In this document: positions 56,850 to 64,000 of the stretch, piece after piece
How the letters are laid out: each line of letters opens with the position of its first letter
How positions within the stretch are numbered: position 1 is the stretch's first letter
NCBI GenBank assembly: GCA_947449255.1
Contig: CANFQX010000008.1
Span: 59,820-123,819, forward strand
From: Pseudobdellovibrionaceae bacterium
GTDB taxonomy: Bacteria > Bdellovibrionota > Bdellovibrionia > Bdellovibrionales > Bdellovibrionaceae
Direction of reading: 5' to 3'
Length of the DNA stretch: 64,000 bases
Program-made: the position numbers and the translations under genes
The notes under the pieces: model-generated
Told to the model about the DNA's origin: nothing
The model's input: the letters and a program-made list of their open reading frames with translations, nothing else
The model's database searches: none

Positions 56850-58729
56850 ATTTGTTAAGCTTTCGCACTTTTAGCTTAAGGTTGCTTTTTTCCTTGATGG
56901 TCGTGGTGATTCACACACTTGGGAGCACTCATTTTTCTTTTGCTGCAGACAATTCAACACCGGAAGAATTGGGAGCCAAGGCATTTCTAGAAGACATTCT
57001 TATTCGTCGCTACAGTCAGGCCTTATCTACACTTGTCGATCGGCAGGCTTTTTCTTTAGGTGCGCAATTGCAATTGGTTGATGCTCCCATAGAAAAACCT
57101 AAAGAGACACCTAAGGACCCGCCAAAGTCAGCTGAGAATGAACAACCCGATGATTTGCTTCTGGGAACCTTGGATCCTGAACAGCTCTTAAAACAGTACA
57201 GTTTGCCAGAAGAGAAGGCAGCCATAGTTAGCCTTTTGGCCCGTAAACGAGTCAAGACAGTTTCGGTTTTTGTCGGCTTGAAAGAAGAAATTGGCAAAGA
57301 GGTCAAAGCTGAAGTCGAGAAATGGCTGGAGACTCGTCTAAACACTGAATTTGGAAAGTCAGGCAAAGGCCAAGTCAATTTTGTAAAAACCTTACCAGAG
57401 AAACCTGAAAAGCCAGAAAAAAAACCAGAACCACCTCCAGCAAAGCAATGGTGGGATTGGTTGAATCAATTCCAAACTTTGGTGGGTCAAGTTTTTATGG
57501 CGACGATTGCATTGCTTGCAATCATCCTGTGGAGATTCACAACTTCGAAAGGCGACTTGAAAACCAGCAATGCTAGCGAATCTCCAAGTATTAAATTGAC
57601 CGCAGAAGGACTTGGCGCCAATCCCTCGACGGCCAAGGCTTCGGGAAAAGTTGCTGGTGAGCCCACTGAAGATGAATCTCAAGAAAGTTTTGAGAGACGT
57701 TTGCAAGTTCGACAGGAAGTTCACGGTCTTTCAGTAAAGATCAATTCATTAGCACCTAAATTGAATAATCAATTTGAAAGCATTGTTCGTTCTTGGTGTC
57801 AGGCTGGTGAAGAAGGTTTTCTCAAGCTTGTTTGTTTTGCAGAGGCCATTGGTAAAGACTTAGGGGGACTCAATATTCCTGTTGATGCCATGAAAGATGT
57901 CGGCGAGGTCTTTGGAAAGATGACCAGCATATCCTCCAAAGAAAAAATTCAAGCCTTAGATAAAGTTTATTGGGATTTAGTGACAGTCATGAATTTGGGA
58001 GCGGATGCTTTAAATCAACCCTTCGGATATCTATCTAAATCCAGTCCGGGTACGATCAGTCAAATACTGATGGATCAAAATCCGAAAATGAAAACCCTAG
58101 TTGCACTTCATCTTCCCGATGAGGTCCGTCGGAATTTTATTAAACCACTGACAGTCGCCCAAAAAATTGAGCTTCTTGAAAATGCAGCTCAACTGCGTGA
58201 AGTCAGCACTGATGAATTAAAATCTCTGGATAATTCAATGAAGGCCAAAATGGGCAAGGGCGATTCACTGAATATAGTTTCATTGGATATGTCCCTAGAA
58301 AAAGTAGCCAATGCGCTTTCACTGCGTGAAGAAATTGAACTTTTGGGAGAACTCAAAAGCCCAGGGATTTTGGAATTTAAAAGGTCCTATCCATCACTTG
58401 CCTTTTTACCTGAATGGCCGGACTCAGAACTTAAGAAATTGGTCGTGCGCATGAATTCAGATCAAGCGATACTCTATTTAAGTTTAAAACCTGGAATGAA
58501 GGACAGAATTATCGCCTTGAGTCCACCTTTCCTCTCAGAATTGATTTTAGAAGAGCTTAATAGAAAACGAGAAATTAATAAAAATGACGAGGAAAATATT
58601 TTAACAAGTCTTTCTGAAGTGATGAAAGAATTGGTCTTTATCAAAGAAGTGAATTTGCAGGAGATCTTTGCTGGTGCTAACACCAGTGAACTTGAGGTAG
58701 AAAATGTTGTTCGACTTAAGAGTTCTTAG
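56846..58729 (+). CDS. FliF-type membrane module fused to FliG-like domains
   Basis: 627 residues. A signal or membrane segment (~8-33) comes first. A periplasmic part resembles the last ring-building motif of FliF, split by a Pro-rich insert: AFLEDILIRRYSQALSTLVDR...LGAQLQL (~45-76), then TVSVFVGLKEEIG...GQVNFVK (~135-178). A second membrane helix follows (~211-231, LVGQVFMATIALLAIILWRF). The cytoplasmic part resembles FliG: PFGYLSKSSPGTISQIL plus TLVALHLPDEV (~390-470, middle domain) and SELKKLVVRMNSDQAILYLSL...LILEELNRK (~515-620, C-terminal torque domain). The first two FliF ring domains are absent. AAAAGGTG precedes the ATG. These are similarities judged by eye. Confidence 0.68.
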   Translation: MNLLSFRTFSLRLLFSLMVVVIHTLGSTHFSFAADNSTPEELGAKAFLEDILIRRYSQALSTLVDRQAFSLGAQLQLVDAPIEKPKETPKDPPKSAENEQPDDLLLGTLDPEQLLKQYSLPEEKAAIVSLLARKRVKTVSVFVGLKEEIGKEVKAEVEKWLETRLNTEFGKSGKGQVNFVKTLPEKPEKPEKKPEPPPAKQWWDWLNQFQTLVGQVFMATIALLAIILWRFTTSKGDLKTSNASESPSIKLTAEGLGANPSTAKASGKVAGEPTEDESQESFERRLQVRQEVHGLSVKINSLAPKLNNQFESIVRSWCQAGEEGFLKLVCFAEAIGKDLGGLNIPVDAMKDVGEVFGKMTSISSKEKIQALDKVYWDLVTVMNLGADALNQPFGYLSKSSPGTISQILMDQNPKMKTLVALHLPDEVRRNFIKPLTVAQKIELLENAAQLREVSTDELKSLDNSMKAKMGKGDSLNIVSLDMSLEKVANALSLREEIELLGELKSPGILEFKRSYPSLAFLPEWPDSELKKLVVRMNSDQAILYLSLKPGMKDRIIALSPPFLSELILEELNRKREINKNDEENILTSLSEVMKELVFIKEVNLQEIFAGANTSELEVENVVRLKSS

Positions 58730-59339
58730 GTCACTGGCTCGATTTTTATTGCCGATTGGATTTTTTTTATCTTTCCAAACAGCACACTCCGAATACAGGT
58801 TGGGTGGAACACTTGGCCTGGGTGGAACAGGATTAATATCCGATCAAAAGATCAGTGATGTAGTGATTTCGGTTGAGCGCAGCGAAGGACCTGGTGTTTT
58901 TGGAATTTTCTTAGAGTACTTGACCAGTGACACAACCAGCGTGGCTGTGGGTCACACACGAGGTTTTAATCTTGGACCATTCTCAAGTGGGATTGGATTC
59001 ACTGGCTTGACTTGGCGAAAATTCTTTTTTGGTCCTGCTCCGTCTATGGTCAATTCAAAGGAAGAGCGAAGCACACTTTTAATTCAAAGATATGCGCTTT
59101 TTTCTGGTGTCGAAGTGGGTGTCGCGGATGGCAGCACTTTTCGTGAAAATGATGCTATTCCTAATGCATCGGCCTCGGGATTGTTTATGGGCTTTCACGG
59201 TGGATGCGATTATCAAACTAGTCCAGGAATTGTGCAAAGGTATGAAGTGGTTTACTCGACGACTCCAGTTTCTACGGGGGCTTTGAAAAAATCGCTGACT
59301 GAGTTTGCGTTGCAATTTGGGGTTTACTTTATTTTTTGA
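58704..59339 (+). CDS. Small outer-membrane beta-barrel protein
   Basis: 211 residues. A signal peptide (ending TAHSE) is followed by an eight-stranded-like alternation (GGTLGLGGTGLI, SVAVGHTRGFNLG, FSGVEVGVADGS) and ends LQFGVYFIF, with the terminal Phe expected of a BamA substrate. Its first 26 nt overlap the end of the FliF/FliG-like gene, and its GAGGT ribosome site lies inside that gene, so translation is tightly coupled. The family is unrecognised. Confidence 0.7.
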   Translation: MLFDLRVLRSLARFLLPIGFFLSFQTAHSEYRLGGTLGLGGTGLISDQKISDVVISVERSEGPGVFGIFLEYLTSDTTSVAVGHTRGFNLGPFSSGIGFTGLTWRKFFFGPAPSMVNSKEERSTLLIQRYALFSGVEVGVADGSTFRENDAIPNASASGLFMGFHGGCDYQTSPGIVQRYEVVYSTTPVSTGALKKSLTEFALQFGVYFIF

Positions 59340-59427
59340 GGTTTTGGGGTTGGGGCTGGGGAGCTGGGGAGTCTTTAATATAGCTGCTCTCGGGCGGTTA
59401 CTTATTCTGGCCATCCTGTGCGGCCTT

Positions 59428-59452
59428 CCTGAAGCGCATCGTGCGCTTCAGG
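59428..59452. repeat. Perfect GC-rich hairpin upstream of motA
   Basis: CCTGAAGCGCA pairs with TGCGCTTCAGG (11 bp) around loop TCG. No T-run directly follows, so it is a poor terminator; an mRNA-processing or protein-binding structure is possible. Confidence 0.6.
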
Positions 59453-59499
59453 GCGAAGTTCTTTGGGAGGCCATGGAAAATACTCGTGATGAAGGTCTA

Positions 59500-59513
59500 T
59501 TTTTTTTTTTTTT
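59500..59513 (+). repeat. T14 homopolymer upstream of motA
   Basis: Fourteen consecutive T, ending 80 nt before the motA ATG. It could be a promoter spacer or a slippage site. Confidence 0.8.
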
Positions 59514-59593
59514 GCGCTGTAGTTGATTGAGCTGGTTGAAATTTTCTTTAAAATGAATCTAAGACAGTTTTTTTGTTCCAAGGGAGTTGCAAT

Positions 59594-60382
59594 ATGAATT
59601 TTTCATCGGTTTTTGGAGTGCTTGCGGCTCTTGGAGTGCTTTTTACTGGAATTTTGACTCTTAATGTTTCACCTAAAGTTTTTTTAGATCCCCATGGAAT
59701 TTTGATTGTTATCGGTGGGACTGCTGCTGCAGCTCTTATGTGTTTTCCATTTCGATTATTTCTGGATGTCACTAAAGTTTTTATCAGAAAATTTCTAGGG
59801 AATTATGCAATTCGCACAGAAACTATCATTCTTGAAATCGTCGATTTGGCAAAAGGCTATCGTGAAAATTCTGAGTACCTAAAGACCAAGGTTAAGTCGC
59901 TCAAGACGCCATTTCTTGCTGATGCAGTCGAGTTGATGATTCAAGGCGGAATTTCAGACGACGCGATCGATGAAATTATGCAAAAACGAGCCGCGACCAT
60001 GACTAAACGTTTCGATCAAGATGCCAATGTTTTTAAAACGGTAGCAAAATTTCCTCCTGCTTTCGGACTGATGGGAACCACTTTGGGAATGATTTCGTTG
60101 CTGCAACAGCTTGGTGGCAAAGATTCACAAAAGCTTCTGGGGCCATCCATGGCTATCGGCCTGGTTGCCACATTCTATGGTTTGACCTTGGCCAACTTAA
60201 TTCTCATACCCATTGCTGAAAATCTTCAAGCCTTAAACCGAGATGATCAAATTCAAAGGGCCATTGTTATTGAGGGCCTGCAACTTGTTCGTCAAAAGCA
60301 GCATCCAAAAGTTGTTGAGGAGTATTTGAAAAGCCATCTTTTACCCGGTGAACGCGCCTCTTTTAAAAAAGGTAAGGTATGA
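59594..60382 (+). CDS. motA: MotA-family stator protein
   Basis: 262 residues from ATG 59594, chosen because AAGGGAG lies seven bases upstream; the TTG at 59573 lies before that site. Four membrane segments: ~5-25, ~32-52 (DPHGILIVIGGTAAAALMCF, the MotA/PomA signature), ~145-170 (FPPAFGLMGTTLGMISLL) and ~180-205 (AIGLVATFYGLTLANLIL). The cytoplasmic loop (~60-140) is charged and would face a FliG-like rotor. It overlaps motB by four bases. The nearby FliF/FliG-like gene supplies such a rotor, so this pair may not serve the flagellum. Confidence 0.9.
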   Translation: MNFSSVFGVLAALGVLFTGILTLNVSPKVFLDPHGILIVIGGTAAAALMCFPFRLFLDVTKVFIRKFLGNYAIRTETIILEIVDLAKGYRENSEYLKTKVKSLKTPFLADAVELMIQGGISDDAIDEIMQKRAATMTKRFDQDANVFKTVAKFPPAFGLMGTTLGMISLLQQLGGKDSQKLLGPSMAIGLVATFYGLTLANLILIPIAENLQALNRDDQIQRAIVIEGLQLVRQKQHPKVVEEYLKSHLLPGERASFKKGKV

Positions 60383-61098
60383 GCGCACACGGACATGGGA
60401 AAAAAAAAACCTTAATACATGCCCAACATGACGATTCACACGGTGGTGGTGATGATCACGGCGAAGGCAACTGGCTCGTATCCTATGCTGATATGATGAC
60501 CTTGTTGGTTGGATTTTTTGTCATCCTTTTAAGTTTTGCGAACGTCGATCAGGAAAAATATGAAAAGGCTGCCGAATCCATATCGAAAGAGTTCGGCGGC
60601 ATCTACCAAATGCCTTACAACGAAATTGTGGATGCGATTCGTAAAAAACTTGAGGAATCAGGCGCTGGTGGTCAGTTTACAATTTCATCGACGCAAGCGG
60701 GAATAGAGATCTCGTTTTTAGGGACAGTCTTTTTTGTCAGTGGTGCTGCAGATGTAAAGCCCGAAGGCAAAATCCTCTTGGATAAGGTCCTGCCCACGAT
60801 AAAAAAGGAGTCCACTGATTTTGATGTGGTCATTGAAGGACACACCGATGATGTTCCAGTTGCGATCGGAAGTGCTTATAAAAATAACTTTGAACTCTCC
60901 AGTATTCGTGCCTGTCGAGTGTTAGATTTTTTTATGGGGATGGGGTTTTCAAAGGCTCATCTAACAGCGGTTGGTTTTGGCGAGACTCGACCTTTGGTAC
61001 CAAATCGTGATGAGGACGGCGAAGCTTTAATTGAAAATCAAAGTAAAAATCGACGAGTGGTCATTCGGTTGACTAAAAAATCTTCGTCCTCCCTTTAA
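60379..61098 (+). CDS. motB: MotB-family stator protein
   Basis: 239 residues. The N-terminus is unusually His/Asp-rich (~1-30: HAQHDDSHGGGDDHGEGNW). The single membrane helix (~34-52) has SYADMMTLLVGFFVILLSF with the ion-binding Asp. The periplasmic OmpA-like domain (~115-235) has VVIEGHTDDVPV, a short NNFELSSIRACRVLDFF and NRRVVIRL, the peptidoglycan-binding pattern. An A10 tract sits at codons 8-11. The histidine cluster is odd for MotB and may bind metal or just be linker. It ends the Mot cluster. Confidence 0.9.
   Translation: MSAHGHGKKKTLIHAQHDDSHGGGDDHGEGNWLVSYADMMTLLVGFFVILLSFANVDQEKYEKAAESISKEFGGIYQMPYNEIVDAIRKKLEESGAGGQFTISSTQAGIEISFLGTVFFVSGAADVKPEGKILLDKVLPTIKKESTDFDVVIEGHTDDVPVAIGSAYKNNFELSSIRACRVLDFFMGMGFSKAHLTAVGFGETRPLVPNRDEDGEALIENQSKNRRVVIRLTKKSSSSL
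60400..60409 (+). repeat. A10 homopolymer near the motB start
   Basis: Ten A encoding Lys-Lys-Lys at codons 8-11. Polymerase or ribosome slippage here would end MotB early. Confidence 0.75.
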
Positions 61099-61159
61099 TT
61101 ATTCATTTTCTTAAAGCGGACCTTTAGTCTGAATTGTACACAGAATTCAATGTGAACTG

Positions 61160-61192
61160 TTGTTGTTGTAACAATTTGGATACAATAAGTGT
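61160..61192 (+). promoter_or_regulatory. Possible promoter for the GYF_2 gene, leaderless
   Basis: TACAAT (61181-61186) lies seven bases before the ATG at 61193. Upstream TTGTTG (61160-61165) gives a short 15-nt spacer. No Shine-Dalgarno sequence is visible. Confidence 0.4.
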
Positions 61193-62698
61193 ATGCCGAA
61201 TTCGACTGAACAAGACTTAAACTTTGAAATCAAAGATGGCCGCCAGGCTGCTAACTCAGGGCAAGAAAAACCTTTAGTTTCGTTTAGCCTTGCCCCAAAT
61301 AAATCACCTGTTAGTCTTTCAGTCGATAATTTTCAAACGCCCTTTTTAGATTTTAATTCTACTATAAAAAGATGGCATGTGTCCGACAGCAGGGGCTTTT
61401 CGGGTCCCTATTCGGATATAGAGATCTTAGAGCAACTTAAAAATGAATCACTGTCTGATGCTTCCCAGTTGTGGTCTGCCGAGCTGAGGCAGTGGACCCG
61501 GATTGATAAGATAGCTTTTTTTGAAATGAATTTTAATTCACAAAAAAATCTGAATTCAAAAAAAACATCAGAAAATTTTGAAATAAAATTTGATTTGAAT
61601 CAAAATTTAAAACCAGTTGATTTAAATTTTTCTTGGACCAATAGCGATAGTTTTTGGAAGGAAATTGAGAGCCGAAGGGTGTATGGTGCGGTGGAAGATC
61701 CTCTTCAAATGACAGATCTTTCCAGCTTTATCGGTGACGGAAGAAAAGATATCGAAGGTTTAAAAAGTGAACTTTCTGTGAACCAAAGCAATTGGCAAAA
61801 CTATTGGGGATTGCTTCTAGGAATTGGAATCTCACTTATGGTTTTTGCGATGGTTCGTTATAATTCTGCAAAAGGAAATCCTGAACTTGCAGGGCTAACT
61901 CGCCAAGAGCAAAGAGAGCTTGCCGCCGCTATTGCAGAATCACCGCAATTAGGACCTAGTGCTGCCATCGGAGTGATTCAGAAAGTCGGGATGCGCCCTT
62001 TGCTCATCATTAGTTCTAATCAGAAGGATGACACTTTGCTTGAGGTCAGTGTTGAGGGTAATCCAGAGACGCTCATCGGAGTTTTTAGATATCGCCTAGG
62101 CTCAACTTTAAAAATCAAAAATGGCGTGGGAACTTTTTATTTGCAGGAAGCGCTAGGTAGCAAGAAAATTCCGACCGGGGATTACAAGATTTCTGTTTTT
62201 TGCTCTAGCTGTGAGGCCATTCATCAGCACACTGTCTTAGCTCAAAAAAATATTTTTATCGGTGGTGATAAAGATATGGCTTATGAACTGGGCCTGCGAA
62301 AATATCACGATCAGTTGCGAGGGAGAGCGCGCGATGAGCTGCTTGAGGCTCGGCAATTTATGGAGAATCTAGATCAACAAACGAGTGATCTTGTTAAAAT
62401 ATCTTTCAAAAATGATGAGGCCGCTAGAAAAAATTGGTTGGATCTTGACGAGCAGTTGTTTAATCTTGTGGAGCGCTGGAACACCCTCAATGCTCATGGC
62501 GAAGTTTTTTACTCTGAGGTTTTTTTTAAAATACATGTAATTCAAAAGAAGCTCCAAGACCTTCAAAGTGCTCGGCCTCCGAACGATGATTTTGCCTTAA
62601 GAGCTAAATCAATCCAGGGCGAATTGGCTGAGCTCAGAGCAAATATTGAAAAGGTCAGTCGGGCCCCCTTGTCAGCAAATGGCATGCCGCAATTTTAG
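61193..62698 (+). CDS. Membrane protein with N-terminal GYF_2 domain
   Basis: 501 residues. A cytoplasmic GYF_2/DUF4339-like domain (~62-110: WHVSDSRGFSGPYSDIEILEQL, LSDASQLWSAELRQWTRI) is followed by a variable region, one membrane helix (~206-224, YWGLLLGIGISLMVFAMVRY) and a ~275-residue outer part. In that part, ~270-350 look beta-rich (TLIGVFRYRLGSTLKI, SCEAIHQHTVLA) and ~370-495 helical. GYF_2 domains usually mediate protein contacts. It is 94 nt after motB and may belong to that cluster or be separate. The function is unknown. Confidence 0.7.
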   Translation: MPNSTEQDLNFEIKDGRQAANSGQEKPLVSFSLAPNKSPVSLSVDNFQTPFLDFNSTIKRWHVSDSRGFSGPYSDIEILEQLKNESLSDASQLWSAELRQWTRIDKIAFFEMNFNSQKNLNSKKTSENFEIKFDLNQNLKPVDLNFSWTNSDSFWKEIESRRVYGAVEDPLQMTDLSSFIGDGRKDIEGLKSELSVNQSNWQNYWGLLLGIGISLMVFAMVRYNSAKGNPELAGLTRQEQRELAAAIAESPQLGPSAAIGVIQKVGMRPLLIISSNQKDDTLLEVSVEGNPETLIGVFRYRLGSTLKIKNGVGTFYLQEALGSKKIPTGDYKISVFCSSCEAIHQHTVLAQKNIFIGGDKDMAYELGLRKYHDQLRGRARDELLEARQFMENLDQQTSDLVKISFKNDEAARKNWLDLDEQLFNLVERWNTLNAHGEVFYSEVFFKIHVIQKKLQDLQSARPPNDDFALRAKSIQGELAELRANIEKVSRAPLSANGMPQF

Positions 62699-62775
62699 TG
62701 GCCAAAGAGCCTGAAGTTCAACATGATGGGCAAGTAAGAATTTTTATTGATTTCAATCAAAGAAGGGCTTAACCC

Positions 62776-63525
62776 ATGAAAGAATTTTCCAACCAAACAG
62801 CACTGATCACAGGCGCCAGCGAAGGCATTGGACGAGCAACGGCCAAATTATTTGCCGAGCGCGGTGCGAATCTTATTTTGGTTGCCCGCAATGAAATTCG
62901 AATTCAAGAATTGAAAAGTGAGCTGTGTTCCTACGGCGTTAATATTTCTGTTTTCAAGGTCGACATTGCTGACGCCAAAGCTGTGGATGAATTTTTTAAA
63001 CAGGCTCCACCTTTTGATTGTGCAGTCAACAATGCGGGGACAGAGGGGCAAATCAACGAAATCCAAGATCTGACTCTTGACGACTATGCAGAAGTTTTTG
63101 ATTTGAATGTGCGTGGCTTGTGGTTGTGTATGCAAAACGAGGTCAGTCATTTTCGAAAAAACAAAAAATCAGGTGCCATCGTGAACCTGTCATCGATTCT
63201 GGGTTTTATGGGCGTTGCTGGTTCCAGTTTGTATGGAGGCAGTAAGCATGCCGTGATTGGCTTTACCAAATCCGTTGCCGTAGAACAAATTAATCATGGT
63301 GTGCGGGTCAACTGCGTCAGTCCAGGCGCCATCGATACAGCGATGATTCGCAGAGTTCTGAATAAACCCGAAGACCATCAATTTAAAAATCTAGAACCCC
63401 TTTCCCGCGTTGCACCCGCTGAAGAGGTGGCCGAGGCCATCGTCTGGTTGGCGTCTTCGAAGACGAAACATATCAACGGCCATAATTTAGTTATTGATGC
63501 TGGTCGGACTGTTAATATTGGATAG
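62776..63525 (+). CDS. Short-chain dehydrogenase/reductase
   Basis: 249 residues of the classical SDR family. The cofactor loop is TGASEGIG, followed by VARN, which favours NADP(H). NNAG, then VNLSSILG, then the catalytic YGGSKHA (YxxxK), then SPGAIDTAMI; the C-terminus (INGHNLVIDAGRTVNIG) is typical. The substrate cannot be read from the sequence; FabG-like and glucose/3-oxoacyl reductase types are all possible. GAAGGG precedes the ATG. It is flanked by unrelated genes and seems to stand alone. Confidence 0.92.
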   Translation: MKEFSNQTALITGASEGIGRATAKLFAERGANLILVARNEIRIQELKSELCSYGVNISVFKVDIADAKAVDEFFKQAPPFDCAVNNAGTEGQINEIQDLTLDDYAEVFDLNVRGLWLCMQNEVSHFRKNKKSGAIVNLSSILGFMGVAGSSLYGGSKHAVIGFTKSVAVEQINHGVRVNCVSPGAIDTAMIRRVLNKPEDHQFKNLEPLSRVAPAEEVAEAIVWLASSKTKHINGHNLVIDAGRTVNIG

Positions 63526-63615
63526 GGGCTGCGAACTGGTGATCACTTTTTCTCTTAAAATAAAATCAATAGTTTCCGGCAGTTAGGTTTTGCTAGATAT
63601 AGCAATTAAACCCTA

Positions 63616-64000
63616 ATGAATTTCAAGACTTCGCCCCACGAAGAAAAACTCATGTTTTTGAAAGAAAATGCCGATAAGTTAGACATGAAGGGTTTTTCTA
63701 TTGTTAAGCATTTTTTTAAAGCGGCTATTGTTTATAGTCGGAAAGCCACTTGCGAACGCAAAAAATTAGCAAGCTGTCGTTGTCTTCTTTTGAAGAGCCA
63801 GTTGTTTTCATTTGTTTTGATCTTTTCATTCTTGTCTTTTTTTTCGACTACAGGGTTTTCGCAAACGCATAAAGGCATTAGTTTTCAAGGGGTTATTAGG
63901 TTGCCACCCAATGGCGATTTGCCGACTGTCTCTGGGTTGCCTGTCAATGCCCAGATTCTGTCGACTAACAATTGCATCCTTAGATCAGAGCATTTTTCCG
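63616..64000 (+). CDS. 5' part of putative secreted surface/fibre protein (3' end outside window)
   Basis: Open to the window edge (128 codons) and missing from the ORF track. A long basic leader (~1-62) precedes a hydrophobic segment (LFSFVLIFSFLSFF) and a likely cleavage site GFSQ. The mature start ISFQGVIRLPPNGDLPTVSG, then VNAQILSTNNCILRSE, recalls the N-termini of large Bdellovibrio surface proteins with fibre-like tails; I recall this pattern but could not check it. The true start might be a later codon, because no ribosome site is clear. A TTGCTA/TAGCAA inverted repeat lies at 63590-63605 just upstream. Confidence 0.55.
   Translation, partial: MNFKTSPHEEKLMFLKENADKLDMKGFSIVKHFFKAAIVYSRKATCERKKLASCRCLLLKSQLFSFVLIFSFLSFFSTTGFSQTHKGISFQGVIRLPPNGDLPTVSGLPVNAQILSTNNCILRSEHFS

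Noticed and set aside
59305-59526. 73-aa ORF between the barrel gene and motA
   Set aside because: Starts inside the barrel gene, reads into the T14 tract to give poly-Phe, and has no domain.

Overview
The window looks like chromosome from a low-GC predatory bacterium of the Bdellovibrio group (Bdellovibrionota). The reasons are a nearly complete Agl-Glt gliding gene set of the kind known from Myxococcus and Bdellovibrio, a long list of lipoproteins and beta-barrels, CheX/HD-GYP signalling genes, and a terminal partial gene whose N-terminus resembles Bdellovibrio surface fibre proteins. I saw no tRNA, rRNA, CRISPR array, IS element or prophage. Coding density is very high, with many 1-4 nt start/stop overlaps. 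No database search was possible, so all names rest on motifs, lengths and gene order.

Layout. 1-4.6 kb: enolase (5' end outside), an FtsB/DivIC-type division protein, a small XRE-type regulator and DNA polymerase I. 4.6-7.7 kb: a lipoprotein, a FliL-like membrane protein and an FHA-domain sigma-54 activator. 7.8-11.8 kb: an operon engB-kdsB-pyrG-kdsD for ribosome assembly and KDO/CTP supply to LPS, closed by a strong terminator; kdsC follows at 20.1 kb. 12.2-15.8 kb: a signalling operon of CheX-like, CheY-like, STAS-CheX-like and HD-GYP proteins. 15.8-20.0 kb: a one-domain asparaginase, a periplasmic HExxH plus DUF4105 protein, and two secreted proteins, one with a possible clan-CD His/Cys dyad.

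20.7-32.3 kb is the gliding cluster: two outer-membrane barrels, TPR proteins of GltC and GltD type, a GltE-type TPR lipoprotein with a G9 tract behind its lipobox, a small exported protein, the FHA-TonB protein GltG, and the proton-channel motor AglR-AglQ-AglS. 32.4-35.6 kb holds an lptC-lptA fusion, lptB and rpoN. 35.9-52.3 kb holds three consecutive giant lipoproteins (about 2000, 1116 and 2330 aa): an NHL-like propeller with a repeated C...TPGWCxGG motif, a 14-copy FG-GAP protein, and a protein with eight Cys-pair modules and twelve FN3 modules. They look like a surface adhesion or prey-contact set.

54.0-61.1 kb is the most unusual region: LysM lipoprotein, beta-barrel, PEGA-TPR lipoprotein, a protein joining a FliF-type membrane module to FliG-type domains, another beta-barrel, MotA and MotB. 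No export apparatus, rod, hook or filament gene is present. I read it as a candidate non-flagellar, ion-driven envelope machine that reuses stator and rotor parts. The window ends with a GYF_2-domain membrane protein, an SDR oxidoreductase and the 5' part of a putative secreted fibre protein.
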